Source of the DNA: Myxococcales bacterium | Lineage (GTDB): Bacteria; Myxococcota; Bradymonadia; UBA7976; UBA1532 | Length of the DNA stretch: 47,619 bases | Reading direction: 5' to 3' | Assembly (NCBI GenBank): GCA_020633515.1 | Contig: JACKDM010000036.1 | Location: forward strand, 1-47,619 | In this document: piece after piece, positions 26,399 through 34,185 of the stretch | Layout: each line of letters begins with the position of its first letter | Numbering within the stretch: position 1 is the stretch's first letter | Translations under genes and position numbers: made by a program | Notes under the pieces: generated by a model | What the model was told of the DNA's origin: nothing | What the model saw: only the letters and a program-made list of their open reading frames with translations | The model's database searches: none

Positions 26399-27210
26399 AG
26401 CGCCTCATGCAACTCGTCTGTTGCGCCGCTCTCGCCGGGTGCTCCGGTGGGGAGGAGCCGGCGGCGCAGAAGCTGCCCCCGCGCGCGCCCGAGGTCGTGC
26501 CCGAGCGCCCGGCCCCCGAGGTCGAGCGGCCCGAGGTCGAGACCCCGACCGACGAAGAGATCGCGCGCCCCGCGCCGTCCCCGGTCGACGTGCACCACGG
26601 CGCCGTCGATCGCGCCGACCTCAAGCCCGAGCCGGTCGCCGATCCGTTCGGCCGCCCGCGCCGCCGCCTCAACATCGACCAGCTCGACGACGCGATGACC
26701 CAGGTCAGCGGCGGCATCGGCTGGACCGAGCGGCAGGGCAACAACGAGGTCGACCTCTTCGCGCAGCTCGCCTCGACGCTCGGCAAGCCCGACTACATCC
26801 AGAACACCGAGGAAGACCTCGAGCCGACGATCCTCTTCCAGAAGTTCCTCGGCGACGCGGCGCGCTCGGTGTGCGCGAAGATGCTCGAGCGCGACCTCGC
26901 GACGGTCGCCGTCGAGATGGACGTCGCCCGCCGCCCGTTCGCCGAGCTGCCCGAGGGGCTGCCCGAGAAGACGCTGCTCATGCACGTCTGGCCCGAGGAC
27001 ACCATCGACAACAACCCCGAGGCGGTCGACGAGAACCTGCGGGCGCTGTTGATGCGGTTCCACGGCAAGGTCGTGGCCGAGGACGACGGCGTCGCGCTCG
27101 CCAACTGGCGCTGGCTGCTCAAGTCGTCGCGCCACGTCGCCGAGCCGGCCGACGCCTGGCTCGGGGTCTGCGTGGCGATGTTCTCCCACCCCGACTTCTA
27201 CACCTACTGA
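26395..27210 (+). CDS. lipoprotein of the DUF1501 operon
   Basis: 271 residues. Lipoprotein signal with Cys at position 16 (AALAGC), a Pro/Glu/Val linker to about residue 75, then a helical domain (LDDAMTQVSGGIGWTERQGNNEVDLFAQLASTLG, LEPTILFQKFLGDAARSVCAKML) of no firm family, ending NWRWLLKSSRHV and HPDFYTY. The last part resembles the C-terminal ends of PSD1-type proteins. The start is GTG at 26395, overlapping the previous stop (GTGA) and preceded by GGAGGG. It sits between the CxxCH protein and the DUF1501 protein, so it is probably a subunit or scaffold of the same complex. Confidence 0.75.
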   Translation: MKRLMQLVCCAALAGCSGGEEPAAQKLPPRAPEVVPERPAPEVERPEVETPTDEEIARPAPSPVDVHHGAVDRADLKPEPVADPFGRPRRRLNIDQLDDAMTQVSGGIGWTERQGNNEVDLFAQLASTLGKPDYIQNTEEDLEPTILFQKFLGDAARSVCAKMLERDLATVAVEMDVARRPFAELPEGLPEKTLLMHVWPEDTIDNNPEAVDENLRALLMRFHGKVVAEDDGVALANWRWLLKSSRHVAEPADAWLGVCVAMFSHPDFYTY

Positions 27211-27220
27211 GGAGGCGACC

Positions 27221-28588
27221 ATGGGTGACACCCGACTGACCCGGCGCGGCTTCCTCAAGGGCGCGATCGCCATCGGCGGCGGGCTCGCGACCTTCGGGGG
27301 CATCGACTCGATCGGCCGGCTCGCGCAGGCGCAGCTCCGACCCGACGCGCCCGATCGCTACTACATCTTCTGCTACTTCGGCGGCGGCTGGGACGTCCTG
27401 CTCGCGCTCGACCCCCGCGACCCGCGCGACTTCCCGTCGACGACCTACTCGATGCAGCGCACCCGGATCCAGCCGGCGTACGATCAGGTCAACCTGATGG
27501 ACGCCGACATCATCCGGGTCAACGAGGAGCTCGCGTTCGGCCCCTACATCGGCGACCTCGCGATGCACGCCGACAAGCTCGCGGTCGTGCGCGGCCTGAA
27601 CATGGAGACGCTCGCCCACGAGGGCGGCCGTCGCCGCTTCATCACCGGCAAGCCGCCGACCGGCAACATGGCGCGCGGCTCGAGCGGCGCGACCTGGCTC
27701 GCCGGCCACCTCGGCCGCGACCAGCTCATCCCCAACCTGAGCCTCGGCGTCGAGAGCTACAACAAGGACCTGCCCAACTACGCGACCGCGCTGCGGGTCA
27801 ACTCGATCCCCGACCTGCTGCGCGCGCTGCGGCCGGCCGATCCGATCCTCGACCCGCGGCTCACCCGGCAGATCTCGGCCGCGCTCGGCGACGCCGCCGA
27901 CTGCCCGACCGCGAAGCAGTCGCCCTCGTGGCAGGTCGCCGAGTACGCGCGGGTCAAGGGCGCCGACATGGTCGGGCGCAACGTCTCGGCCGAGTTCGAG
28001 TTCGGCGCCAACACCGTCGAGATGGAGGCGCTGCGCGACCACTACCGCTTCAACCGGGTCGACGGCTCGTCCGGCGTCTCGGCGGCGTTCGCGGTGCGCG
28101 CGATCACCACCGGCGTCAGCCGGGTGGTCAGCGTCAACCTCACCGGCGGCCTCGACACCCACGGCCCCGAGTGGGCCAACAGCCAGGGCCCCAACCAGAT
28201 GCGCGGCTGGAACGCGATCGCGCGCATGGTCGAAGACCTCCAGAGCCGCGACTTCGGCGACGGCAGCTCGTGGCTCGATCACACCACCATCGTCGCGTTC
28301 AGCGAGTTCAGCCGCACCCCGCTGCTCAACGCGCGCGGCGGGCGCGACCACCACCTGACCAACAGCTGCCTCCTCGTCGGCGGTGGCATCAAGGGTGGCA
28401 CGGTCATCGGCGCCTCGTCGGACGTCGCGATGGGATCGCTCGCCATCGACCTGCGCACCGGCCGCCCCTCGCCCGACGGCGAGGTGCTCAAGCCCGAGCA
28501 CGTCCTGCGCACGCTCTTCGACGAGGTCGGCATCGACCAGACCCCCGACCTCCGCGTCGGCGGGATCCCCGCCCTCCTCAAGAGCTGA
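27221..28588 (+). CDS. Tat-exported DUF1501 protein
   Basis: 455 residues. Twin-arginine signal TRRGFLKG at residues 7-14, hydrophobic core AIAIGGGLATFGG. The body matches DUF1501, an alkaline-phosphatase/sulfatase-like fold: FCYFGGGWDVLLALDPRD near the N-terminus, SVNLTGGLDTHGPEWAN and TIVAFSEFSRTPLLNARGGRDHH with metal-type Asp and His residues. Tat export suggests folding with a metal cofactor in the cytoplasm. The ATG at 27221 follows GGAGG. The partner genes are the CxxCH protein and lipoprotein upstream, an arrangement known from Planctomycetes and Myxococcota. No substrate is established. Confidence 0.88.
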   Translation: MGDTRLTRRGFLKGAIAIGGGLATFGGIDSIGRLAQAQLRPDAPDRYYIFCYFGGGWDVLLALDPRDPRDFPSTTYSMQRTRIQPAYDQVNLMDADIIRVNEELAFGPYIGDLAMHADKLAVVRGLNMETLAHEGGRRRFITGKPPTGNMARGSSGATWLAGHLGRDQLIPNLSLGVESYNKDLPNYATALRVNSIPDLLRALRPADPILDPRLTRQISAALGDAADCPTAKQSPSWQVAEYARVKGADMVGRNVSAEFEFGANTVEMEALRDHYRFNRVDGSSGVSAAFAVRAITTGVSRVVSVNLTGGLDTHGPEWANSQGPNQMRGWNAIARMVEDLQSRDFGDGSSWLDHTTIVAFSEFSRTPLLNARGGRDHHLTNSCLLVGGGIKGGTVIGASSDVAMGSLAIDLRTGRPSPDGEVLKPEHVLRTLFDEVGIDQTPDLRVGGIPALLKS

Positions 28589-28610
28589 AGCCGCGCCCCG
28601 GGTGCGCTAT

Positions 28611-28630
28611 CCTCGCGGCCCCTCGCGAGG
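28611..28630 (+). promoter_or_regulatory. hairpin overlapping the decarboxylase ribosome-binding site
   Basis: A perfect 7-bp stem CCTCGCG / CGCGAGG with a six-base loop. The right arm covers the first four bases of the Shine-Dalgarno GAGGAGAG (28627-28634) of the next gene. A possible -10 TATCCT (28608-28613) directly abuts it, so the hairpin might instead be part of the promoter. Confidence 0.3.
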
Positions 28631-28641
28631 AGAGCCACCCG

Positions 28642-30090
28642 ATGCGACCCGACGACCCACCCGCCAGCCATCACATGACCCCGGCCGAGTTCCGCGCGCA
28701 CGGCCACCGGGTCATCGACTACATCGCCGACTACCTCGAAGGCATCGAAGGCCGCCCGGTGCTCGCGCAGGTCGCGCCGGGTGAGATCGCGGCGAAGCTG
28801 CCGACACGCCCGCCCGAGCACGGCGAGCCCTTCGACGCGGTGCTCGCCGATCTCGACCGCGTCGTGATGCCCGGGATCACCCACTGGCAGCACCCGAGCT
28901 TCTTCGCCTACTTCAACTCGAACGCCTCGGGGCCCTCGATCCTCGGCGAGCTCGTCTCGGCGGGGCTCGGGGTGCAAGGCATGCTGTGGGCGACGAGCCC
29001 GGCGTGCACCGAGGTCGAGACGGTCATGATGGACTGGCTCGTCGAGCTGCTCGGGCTGCCGCTGCACTTCAAGTCGAGCACTGCCGGCGGCGGGGTCATC
29101 CAGGACTCGGCGTCGAGCGCGACCTTGTGTGCCATCCTCGCCGCGCGGGAGCGCGCGACCGGCGGTCAGAGCGATCGGGAAGGCATCGGCGCCATCGAGC
29201 GGCGGCTATGTGTCTATGCCTCGGCGCAGACCCACTCCTCGATCGAGAAGGCGGTGCGGATCGCCGGGCTCGGCCGCGATCAGCTCCGTCTCGTGGCGAG
29301 CGACGCCCGCGGCGCGATGGATCCCGCGGCGCTCGCCGCCGCGATCGCCGCCGACCGCGCCGCCGGTCACCAGCCGTGCGCGGTCGTCGCGACGGTCGGG
29401 ACGACGTCGTCCCATGCCATCGATCCGGTGCGTGCCATCGGTGAGATCTGCGGCGCCGAAGGGATCTGGCTGCACGTCGACGCCGCCCACGCCGGCACCG
29501 CCGCGGTCTGCCCCGAGCACCGCTGGATCCACGATGGCATCGAGCACGCCGACAGCTATTGCATGAACCCGCACAAGTGGATGTTCGTCAACGCCGACTG
29601 CGACGCCTTCTTCGTGCGCGACCGCGCGGCGCTCGTGCGCGCGCTCTCGGTGCTGCCGGAGTACCTGCGCAACGAGGCGACGGCGTCGGGGCGGGTGATC
29701 GACTATCGCGACTGGCACATCCCGCTCGGGCGGCGGTTCCGGGCGCTGAAGCTGTGGTTCGTCATGCGACACTATGGGATCGCGGGGCTGCGATGGCATG
29801 TGGGTGAACACATCCGGCTGGCGCACGCCTTCGCGGCGTGGGTGGCCGACGACGATGACTTCGAGCTGGTGGTGCCGCCGCCGCTCAACCTGGTGTGTTT
29901 CCGCCATCGGGGCGGCGATGCCATCAATCAAGCGATCATGGACACGGTGAATGGCTCAGGTGCCCTGTACCTGACCCACACCCGGATCGACGATCGGCTG
30001 ACGCTGCGGCTGTGCGTCGGGGGCACGGCGACCGAGGCGCGGCACGTCGAGGCGGCGTGGGGCGCGATCCGGGCGGCGGCGAAGGGGTAG
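28642..30090 (+). CDS. PLP-dependent group II (aromatic-L-amino-acid type) decarboxylase
   Basis: 482 residues, the usual length. Landmarks: HPSFFAYF, GVIQDSASSATLCAILAAR (phosphate-binding region), YASAQTHSSIEKA with the His that stacks on PLP, WLHVDAAHAG with the Asp that pairs with the pyridine nitrogen, and NPHKWMFVN with the Schiff-base Lys. The family decarboxylates DOPA, 5-hydroxytryptophan, tyrosine, tryptophan or glutamate-like substrates; FFAYF and the overall pattern favour aromatic substrates (inference). ATG 28642, nine bases after GGAG. No transporter or amine pathway gene is adjacent. Base skew changes from C-rich to G-rich within the last 400 bases. Confidence 0.88.
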   Translation: MRPDDPPASHHMTPAEFRAHGHRVIDYIADYLEGIEGRPVLAQVAPGEIAAKLPTRPPEHGEPFDAVLADLDRVVMPGITHWQHPSFFAYFNSNASGPSILGELVSAGLGVQGMLWATSPACTEVETVMMDWLVELLGLPLHFKSSTAGGGVIQDSASSATLCAILAARERATGGQSDREGIGAIERRLCVYASAQTHSSIEKAVRIAGLGRDQLRLVASDARGAMDPAALAAAIAADRAAGHQPCAVVATVGTTSSHAIDPVRAIGEICGAEGIWLHVDAAHAGTAAVCPEHRWIHDGIEHADSYCMNPHKWMFVNADCDAFFVRDRAALVRALSVLPEYLRNEATASGRVIDYRDWHIPLGRRFRALKLWFVMRHYGIAGLRWHVGEHIRLAHAFAAWVADDDDFELVVPPPLNLVCFRHRGGDAINQAIMDTVNGSGALYLTHTRIDDRLTLRLCVGGTATEARHVEAAWGAIRAAAKG

Positions 30091-30101
30091 GGGAGCGGCT
30101 G

Positions 30102-31013
30102 TCAGGCCGACTGAGCGACGGCCTCGGCGGGCGGGGTCATGCGGCGCATCGTCGAGACGAGGAGCTGGCGCACGGTGCGACCGTCCTCGGGGTAGAGCGC
30201 GACGCCGATCGTCGCGGCGCGGGGGCGGATCTCGATCGCGCCGGCGCCGATGGTCGGGACCTGCACCGGCTCGCCGCACGCGCGGCCGAGGAGGCGGGCG
30301 AGGGCGTCGGGGTGCGCGGCGTCGAGCGGGCCCTCGATGATGCAGGCGTACTCGCCCTCGCCGAAGACCGCGAGCGTGTCGGCGAGCCCCAGCGCGCTCG
30401 TGAGCCGCTTGAGGAGCGCGCGTTCGAAGATGTCGGCGGCGAGCTGGCCGTGCTGGCCGGCGACGCGGTGCAGCTCGTCGAGGCGCACGAGCGCGACGGC
30501 GAGGCTCGCCGTGCCCAGATCGGCGCGGCGCATCGCCATGGTGAGGCGGTCGACGAAGATGGTGCGGGTCGGGAGCCCGGTGCGGGCGTCGTAGAGGCCG
30601 TCGCTGCCGTCGCGCTCACGGAAGGCGCGGCGCTCGAGCGCGTAGCGCACGCTGCGCTCGAGGGTCGCCATCTCGGCGGTGCCCTTGCGCACGTAGTCCT
30701 CGGCGCCCTGCCGCAGCGCCTCGACGCCGAGCTGCTCGTCGTCGAGGCCGGTCAGCACGATCATCGGGACGTCGTCGAGCAGCGAGCGGGCGCGGGTGAG
30801 GGTGTCGAGGCCGGCGCAGTCGGGGAGGGTGAGGTCGAGCAGCACGACGTCGGGCATGCCGCGCTCGACCGCGTCGGGGAGCGCCGCGAGGCGATCGACG
30901 TGGGTGAGGTCGACCTCGACCGCGCCGGTCCGGGCGAGCGCGCGCCGGGTGATCACGACGTCTTGGGGATCATCTTCGACGAGCAGCACCCGGATCCGGT
31001 TGTCGCCAGCCAT
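30102..31013 (-). CDS. response regulator with degenerate GGDEF domain
   Basis: 303 residues. Receiver domain 1-125: VLLVEDDPQD acidic pocket, phospho-acceptor Asp in VVLLDLTLPD, Thr in MIVLTG and Lys in DYVRKG. A second domain follows with the GGDEF-family opening DARTGLPTRTIFVDRL, but the signature loop reads GEGEY instead of GG[DE]EF, so diguanylate cyclase activity is doubtful. No I-site RxxD is evident. It may act as a c-di-GMP-independent or receptor-like output (inference). ATG at 31013. It stands alone and converges on the decarboxylase gene, 11 bases apart. Confidence 0.8.
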   Translation of the reverse strand: MAGDNRIRVLLVEDDPQDVVITRRALARTGAVEVDLTHVDRLAALPDAVERGMPDVVLLDLTLPDCAGLDTLTRARSLLDDVPMIVLTGLDDEQLGVEALRQGAEDYVRKGTAEMATLERSVRYALERRAFRERDGSDGLYDARTGLPTRTIFVDRLTMAMRRADLGTASLAVALVRLDELHRVAGQHGQLAADIFERALLKRLTSALGLADTLAVFGEGEYACIIEGPLDAAHPDALARLLGRACGEPVQVPTIGAGAIEIRPRAATIGVALYPEDGRTVRQLLVSTMRRMTPPAEAVAQSA

Positions 31014-31233
31014 CGCCCTGCCAACTCCACGATTCGGCCCGCGTCGCGGGTGGTTTCGTCACCGATGTGAGACTAGCCGATCAGCGCTGCGCCGAACACC
31101 CTCCATGTGCGGCGCTCCGTGCGATGGTCGAGCCCGGCCCGCGGTCGCAGCGGGCGGCCCGTTGCGTTGATTCCGCGCTGCGAACGGGCGAAAGTGCGTC
31201 GGAGCCCGCGAAGCGGCCGGCGGGGGAGGAGAC
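31014..31233. other. divergent intergenic region
   Basis: 220 bases between the response regulator and the Rid gene. I see no convincing promoter, hairpin, RNA or conserved ORF in it. Confidence 0.4.
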
Positions 31234-31629
31234 ATGGCGACGCGAACACGGCACTTCTCGGCCTCGCCGTACGAGGCGAAGATCGGCTTCTGCCGCGCGG
31301 TGCGGATCGGCGATCGCATCATCGTCTCGGGGACCGCGCCGCTCGGGCCGCACGGGCACACCGCTGCGCCCGGGGACGCCTTCGGGCAGGCGTGGCGCTG
31401 TCTGCAGGTCATCGAAGAGGCGGTCGAGTCGCTCGGGGGGCGGCTCGAAGACATCGTGCGCACCCGGATCTATCTGGTCGATCGCGATGACTGGCCGGCG
31501 GTGGGGCGGGCGCTCGGGCAGGTGTTCGGCAAGATCCGGCCGGCGTCGACGATGGTGCTCGTCGCCGGGCTGCTCGACCCGGAGTGGCGGGTCGAGATCG
31601 AGGCCGAAGCCATCGTGGAGGTGCGGTGA
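31234..31629 (+). CDS. RidA/YjgF/YER057c family protein
   Basis: 131 residues. Matches Rid proteins: VSGTAPLGPHG, AFGQAWRCLQVIEEAVESLGG, DIVRTRIYLVDRDDW, VFGKIRPASTMVLVAGL, IEAEAIVEV. Archetypal RidA deaminates reactive enamine/imine intermediates using the Arg of PARS; here that position is Ser (PAST), so it belongs to a subgroup without the classical deaminase Arg. ATG 31234 follows GGAGGAG. Its TGA overlaps the next ATG by one base (TGATG). Confidence 0.88.
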   Translation: MATRTRHFSASPYEAKIGFCRAVRIGDRIIVSGTAPLGPHGHTAAPGDAFGQAWRCLQVIEEAVESLGGRLEDIVRTRIYLVDRDDWPAVGRALGQVFGKIRPASTMVLVAGLLDPEWRVEIEAEAIVEVR

Positions 31630-32964
31630 TGTCCCGCGTGATCGTCTCTCTGCTCGCCCTGTGCGTCGCCGCGTCGAGCGCCGCCGCGCCGGGGGACGCT
31701 CCGCCCGAAGCGACCGGGCCCGAGCCCGCCGCGCCCGCCGCGCCCGAAGGCACCGGAGCGGCGGCGGCGGAAGGCACCGCGCCGGTCGGCACCGAAGCCG
31801 CCACGCCCGACGGCGCCGCGCCCGCCTGCCACGCCCGCCGCCACCCGACCCGCCGCGCCCGCCGCCGCGTTCCCCCCGGCGAGCGACCCGCTCGCGCAGC
31901 GCCGGCGGCTCGCGCTCGACCTCTTCGCCGCCGGCGACTACGCGCTCGCCGCCCCCGCCTTCGAGGCGCTCACCCGCGACTCGACGGACCCGCTCGACCG
32001 CTTCTGGGCCGCGCGCCTCGCCACCATCAGCCGCAGCCGCGCCGCGGGTGCGCCGGGCGGACGCGCCGTCGCTGCGCCGGGGCAGGACGAGGCCGAGGCG
32101 CAGGTCGCGCGCCACGAGCGCCGCCGCACGACGAGCGAGCTCGCGGTGCTCTACATCGACGGCGTGCTCTATGGCATCGCCAGCGGCTCGGGCTTCGCGA
32201 TCGCCAACGACGCCGACGAGTTGAGCCAGGTCGTGCTCCCCGGCCTCGCGCTCGGCGGGCTCGTCGCCGGCGGCCTCGCGCTCGCCGACGACATGCGACC
32301 CTTCGGCTACGGCGTGCCCCGCAGCGTCTCCGCCGGCTTGCGGCTCGGGCTCCTCGAAGGCGCGCTGTGGACGAGCTTCGCCTACGCGACGGTGCACCGG
32401 CACAACGAGTTCGGCCCGCTCTCGGCGTTCTTCCTCGTCTGGCTGCCGACCACCGCGGGCGCGGTCGCCGGCGGCTTCATCGGCGAGCGGATCGGGAGCA
32501 CGCCCGGCGCGGCGGCGCTCGTCGAGTCGGCGGGGCTGTGGTCGGCGCTCGTCGGCGGGCTCGTCGCGGGCGGGTTGCTCGATGACTTCTCGGGCCGCAG
32601 CGACGACGCGGTCCTCCTCACCGCGGCGCTCGCGCTCAACGCCGGCGCGATCGGGGGCGCCCTCCTCGCCGCCGAGACCGCGCCGAGCCAGGCGCGCGCG
32701 CGCTACGTCGACCTCGGCGGACTCTCGGGCGCGGTGCTGCTCGGCGGGCTCTACCTCGCGATCGCCGGCGACGACCAGCTCGACGGCGCGGTGCTCGCGC
32801 TCGTGACCGCGTTCGGCATCTCGGGCGGCATCGGGACCGCCTGGATGCTCACCCGCGACCTCGACCGCGACGAGTTCGTCGCGCCCGGCGAGGCGCTGCG
32901 GCTCGGCGTCGCGCCCACCGACGGCGGCGCCATGATCGGGCTCGGCGGCGCGTTCACGCTCTGA
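31629..32964 (+). CDS. multi-pass membrane protein of unknown function, one frameshift
   Basis: A signal sequence (IVSLLALCVAASSAAA) from ATG 31629 leads into an Ala/Pro/Gly/Thr linker. The frame then changes between about 31800 and 31830, where the linker continues ATPAATRPAAPAAAFPP in the next frame; net plus one or minus two bases. The rest begins with a TPR-like stretch (RRRLALDLFAAGDYALAAPAFEALTRDS), then about seven Gly/Ala/Leu-rich hydrophobic segments (VVLPGLALGGLVAGGLALA, LSAFFLVWLPTTAGAVAGGFIGE, AVLLTAALALNAGAIGGALLA). No family recognised. It is coupled to the Rid gene by a one-base overlap. The change in a GC-rich low-complexity stretch may be a sequence error. Confidence 0.6.
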
Positions 32965-33108
32965 AAAACCCCACCGCGAGCGGGCCGACGCCACCCTCGA
33001 CGGGGCTGTTGCATCCCATGCCCCGAAGCGCCACCGCCGGCCGGGGACGATGAGCCGCGCGGAGATCCCGCCCGGAGCGCGGGGTCGCCAACACGCCGAG
33101 AGAGAGCG
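32965..33108 (+). other. leader region of the mevalonate-pathway operon
   Basis: 144 bases before fni. It must hold a promoter unless there is read-through, but I find no good -35/-10 pair. GAGAGAG lies just before the fni ATG. Confidence 0.3.
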
Positions 33109-34185
33109 ATGAGCGACATCTACCAGCGCAAGCGCGACCACATCGACCTGTGCAACACCGGCGACGTGCACCCGGGCGGGCATCACGGGCTGTTCGAAGA
33201 GGTGTGGCTCGTGCACGACGCGATGCCCGAGCTCTGGATGGACGAGCTCGACCTCGCGACCTCGCTGCTCGACCACCGCCTGCGCGCGCCGGTGATGGTC
33301 ACCGGCATGACCGGCGGCCCGCCCGAGGCCGGCGAGATCAACCGCGGCATCGCCCGGGTCTGCGACCGCCTCGGGCTCGCGTTCGGGGTCGGCAGCCAAC
33401 GGGTCATCACCAAAGCCGACGAGGCCGCGGCGACCTTCGCGGTGCGCGACGTGGCGCCCGACGTCGTGCTCTTCGGCAACATCGGGATCAACCAGGCGCG
33501 CGACATGGGCCTCGCCGCGGTGCGGGCGCTCTTCGACCGCATCGGCGCCGACTACCTCGCGGTGCACCTCAACCCGGCGATGGAGCTCGTGCAGCCGGGC
33601 GCCGACGCCGACAGCGACTTCCGCCACGGCTACGAGACGATCGCGCGGCTCGTCGAGGCGCTCGACGGGCGGGTGCTCGTCAAGGAGTGCGGCACCGGCC
33701 TCTCGCCGCGCGTCGTGCGCCGGCTGCACGCAGCGGGCGTGCGCGCGGTCGACGTCAGCGGCAGCGGCGGCACGAGCTGGGTCAAGGTCGAGGCGCTGCG
33801 CGCCCGCGGCCAGCTCGCCGACCTCGGCATGCTCTTCGCCGACTGGGGCATCCCCACCGCCGCCGCGACCGCGCTCGCCGCCGCCGCGGTCCCCGACGGG
33901 CTCCACATCGTCGCCTCCGGCGGGATCGGCGACGGCCTCGCCGCCGGCAAGGCGCTCGCGCTCGGCGCCGACGTCGCCGGCTGCGCCCGCCCGGTGCTGC
34001 AAGCCTTCATGGCCCGCGGCGACGAGGGAGCTCACGCATTCCTGGAAGAATTCATCCAGGGTATACGCATGGTGATGGCGCTCACCGGCGCGCGGACACC
34101 GCGCGTCCTGCGTGACGCGCCCCGCGTGCTCGGCCCCCGCCTCCGGGCGTGGATCGAGCAGGCCGATCGCGGAGAGAAACCATGA
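33109..34185 (+). CDS. fni: type 2 isopentenyl-diphosphate isomerase
   Basis: 358 residues, normal length. FMN-dependent IDI-2: YQRKRDHIDLC at the N-terminus, APVMVTGMTGG, FGVGSQRV, NIGINQA, VHLNPAMELVQPGAD, VKECGTGLS, VDVSGSGGTSWVKVEALR and IVASGGIGDGL, all in family order on the TIM barrel. It interconverts isopentenyl and dimethylallyl diphosphate using reduced FMN. First gene of a mevalonate-pathway block; its stop overlaps the mvaA ATG (ATGA). Type 2 isomerase with class II HMG-CoA reductase is a known bacterial mevalonate arrangement. Confidence 0.95.
   Translation: MSDIYQRKRDHIDLCNTGDVHPGGHHGLFEEVWLVHDAMPELWMDELDLATSLLDHRLRAPVMVTGMTGGPPEAGEINRGIARVCDRLGLAFGVGSQRVITKADEAAATFAVRDVAPDVVLFGNIGINQARDMGLAAVRALFDRIGADYLAVHLNPAMELVQPGADADSDFRHGYETIARLVEALDGRVLVKECGTGLSPRVVRRLHAAGVRAVDVSGSGGTSWVKVEALRARGQLADLGMLFADWGIPTAAATALAAAAVPDGLHIVASGGIGDGLAAGKALALGADVAGCARPVLQAFMARGDEGAHAFLEEFIQGIRMVMALTGARTPRVLRDAPRVLGPRLRAWIEQADRGEKP

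Noticed and set aside
31081..34035. Long minus-strand open frame opposite the Rid, membrane and fni genes
   Set aside because: It crosses three well-supported plus-strand genes and has no domain of its own.
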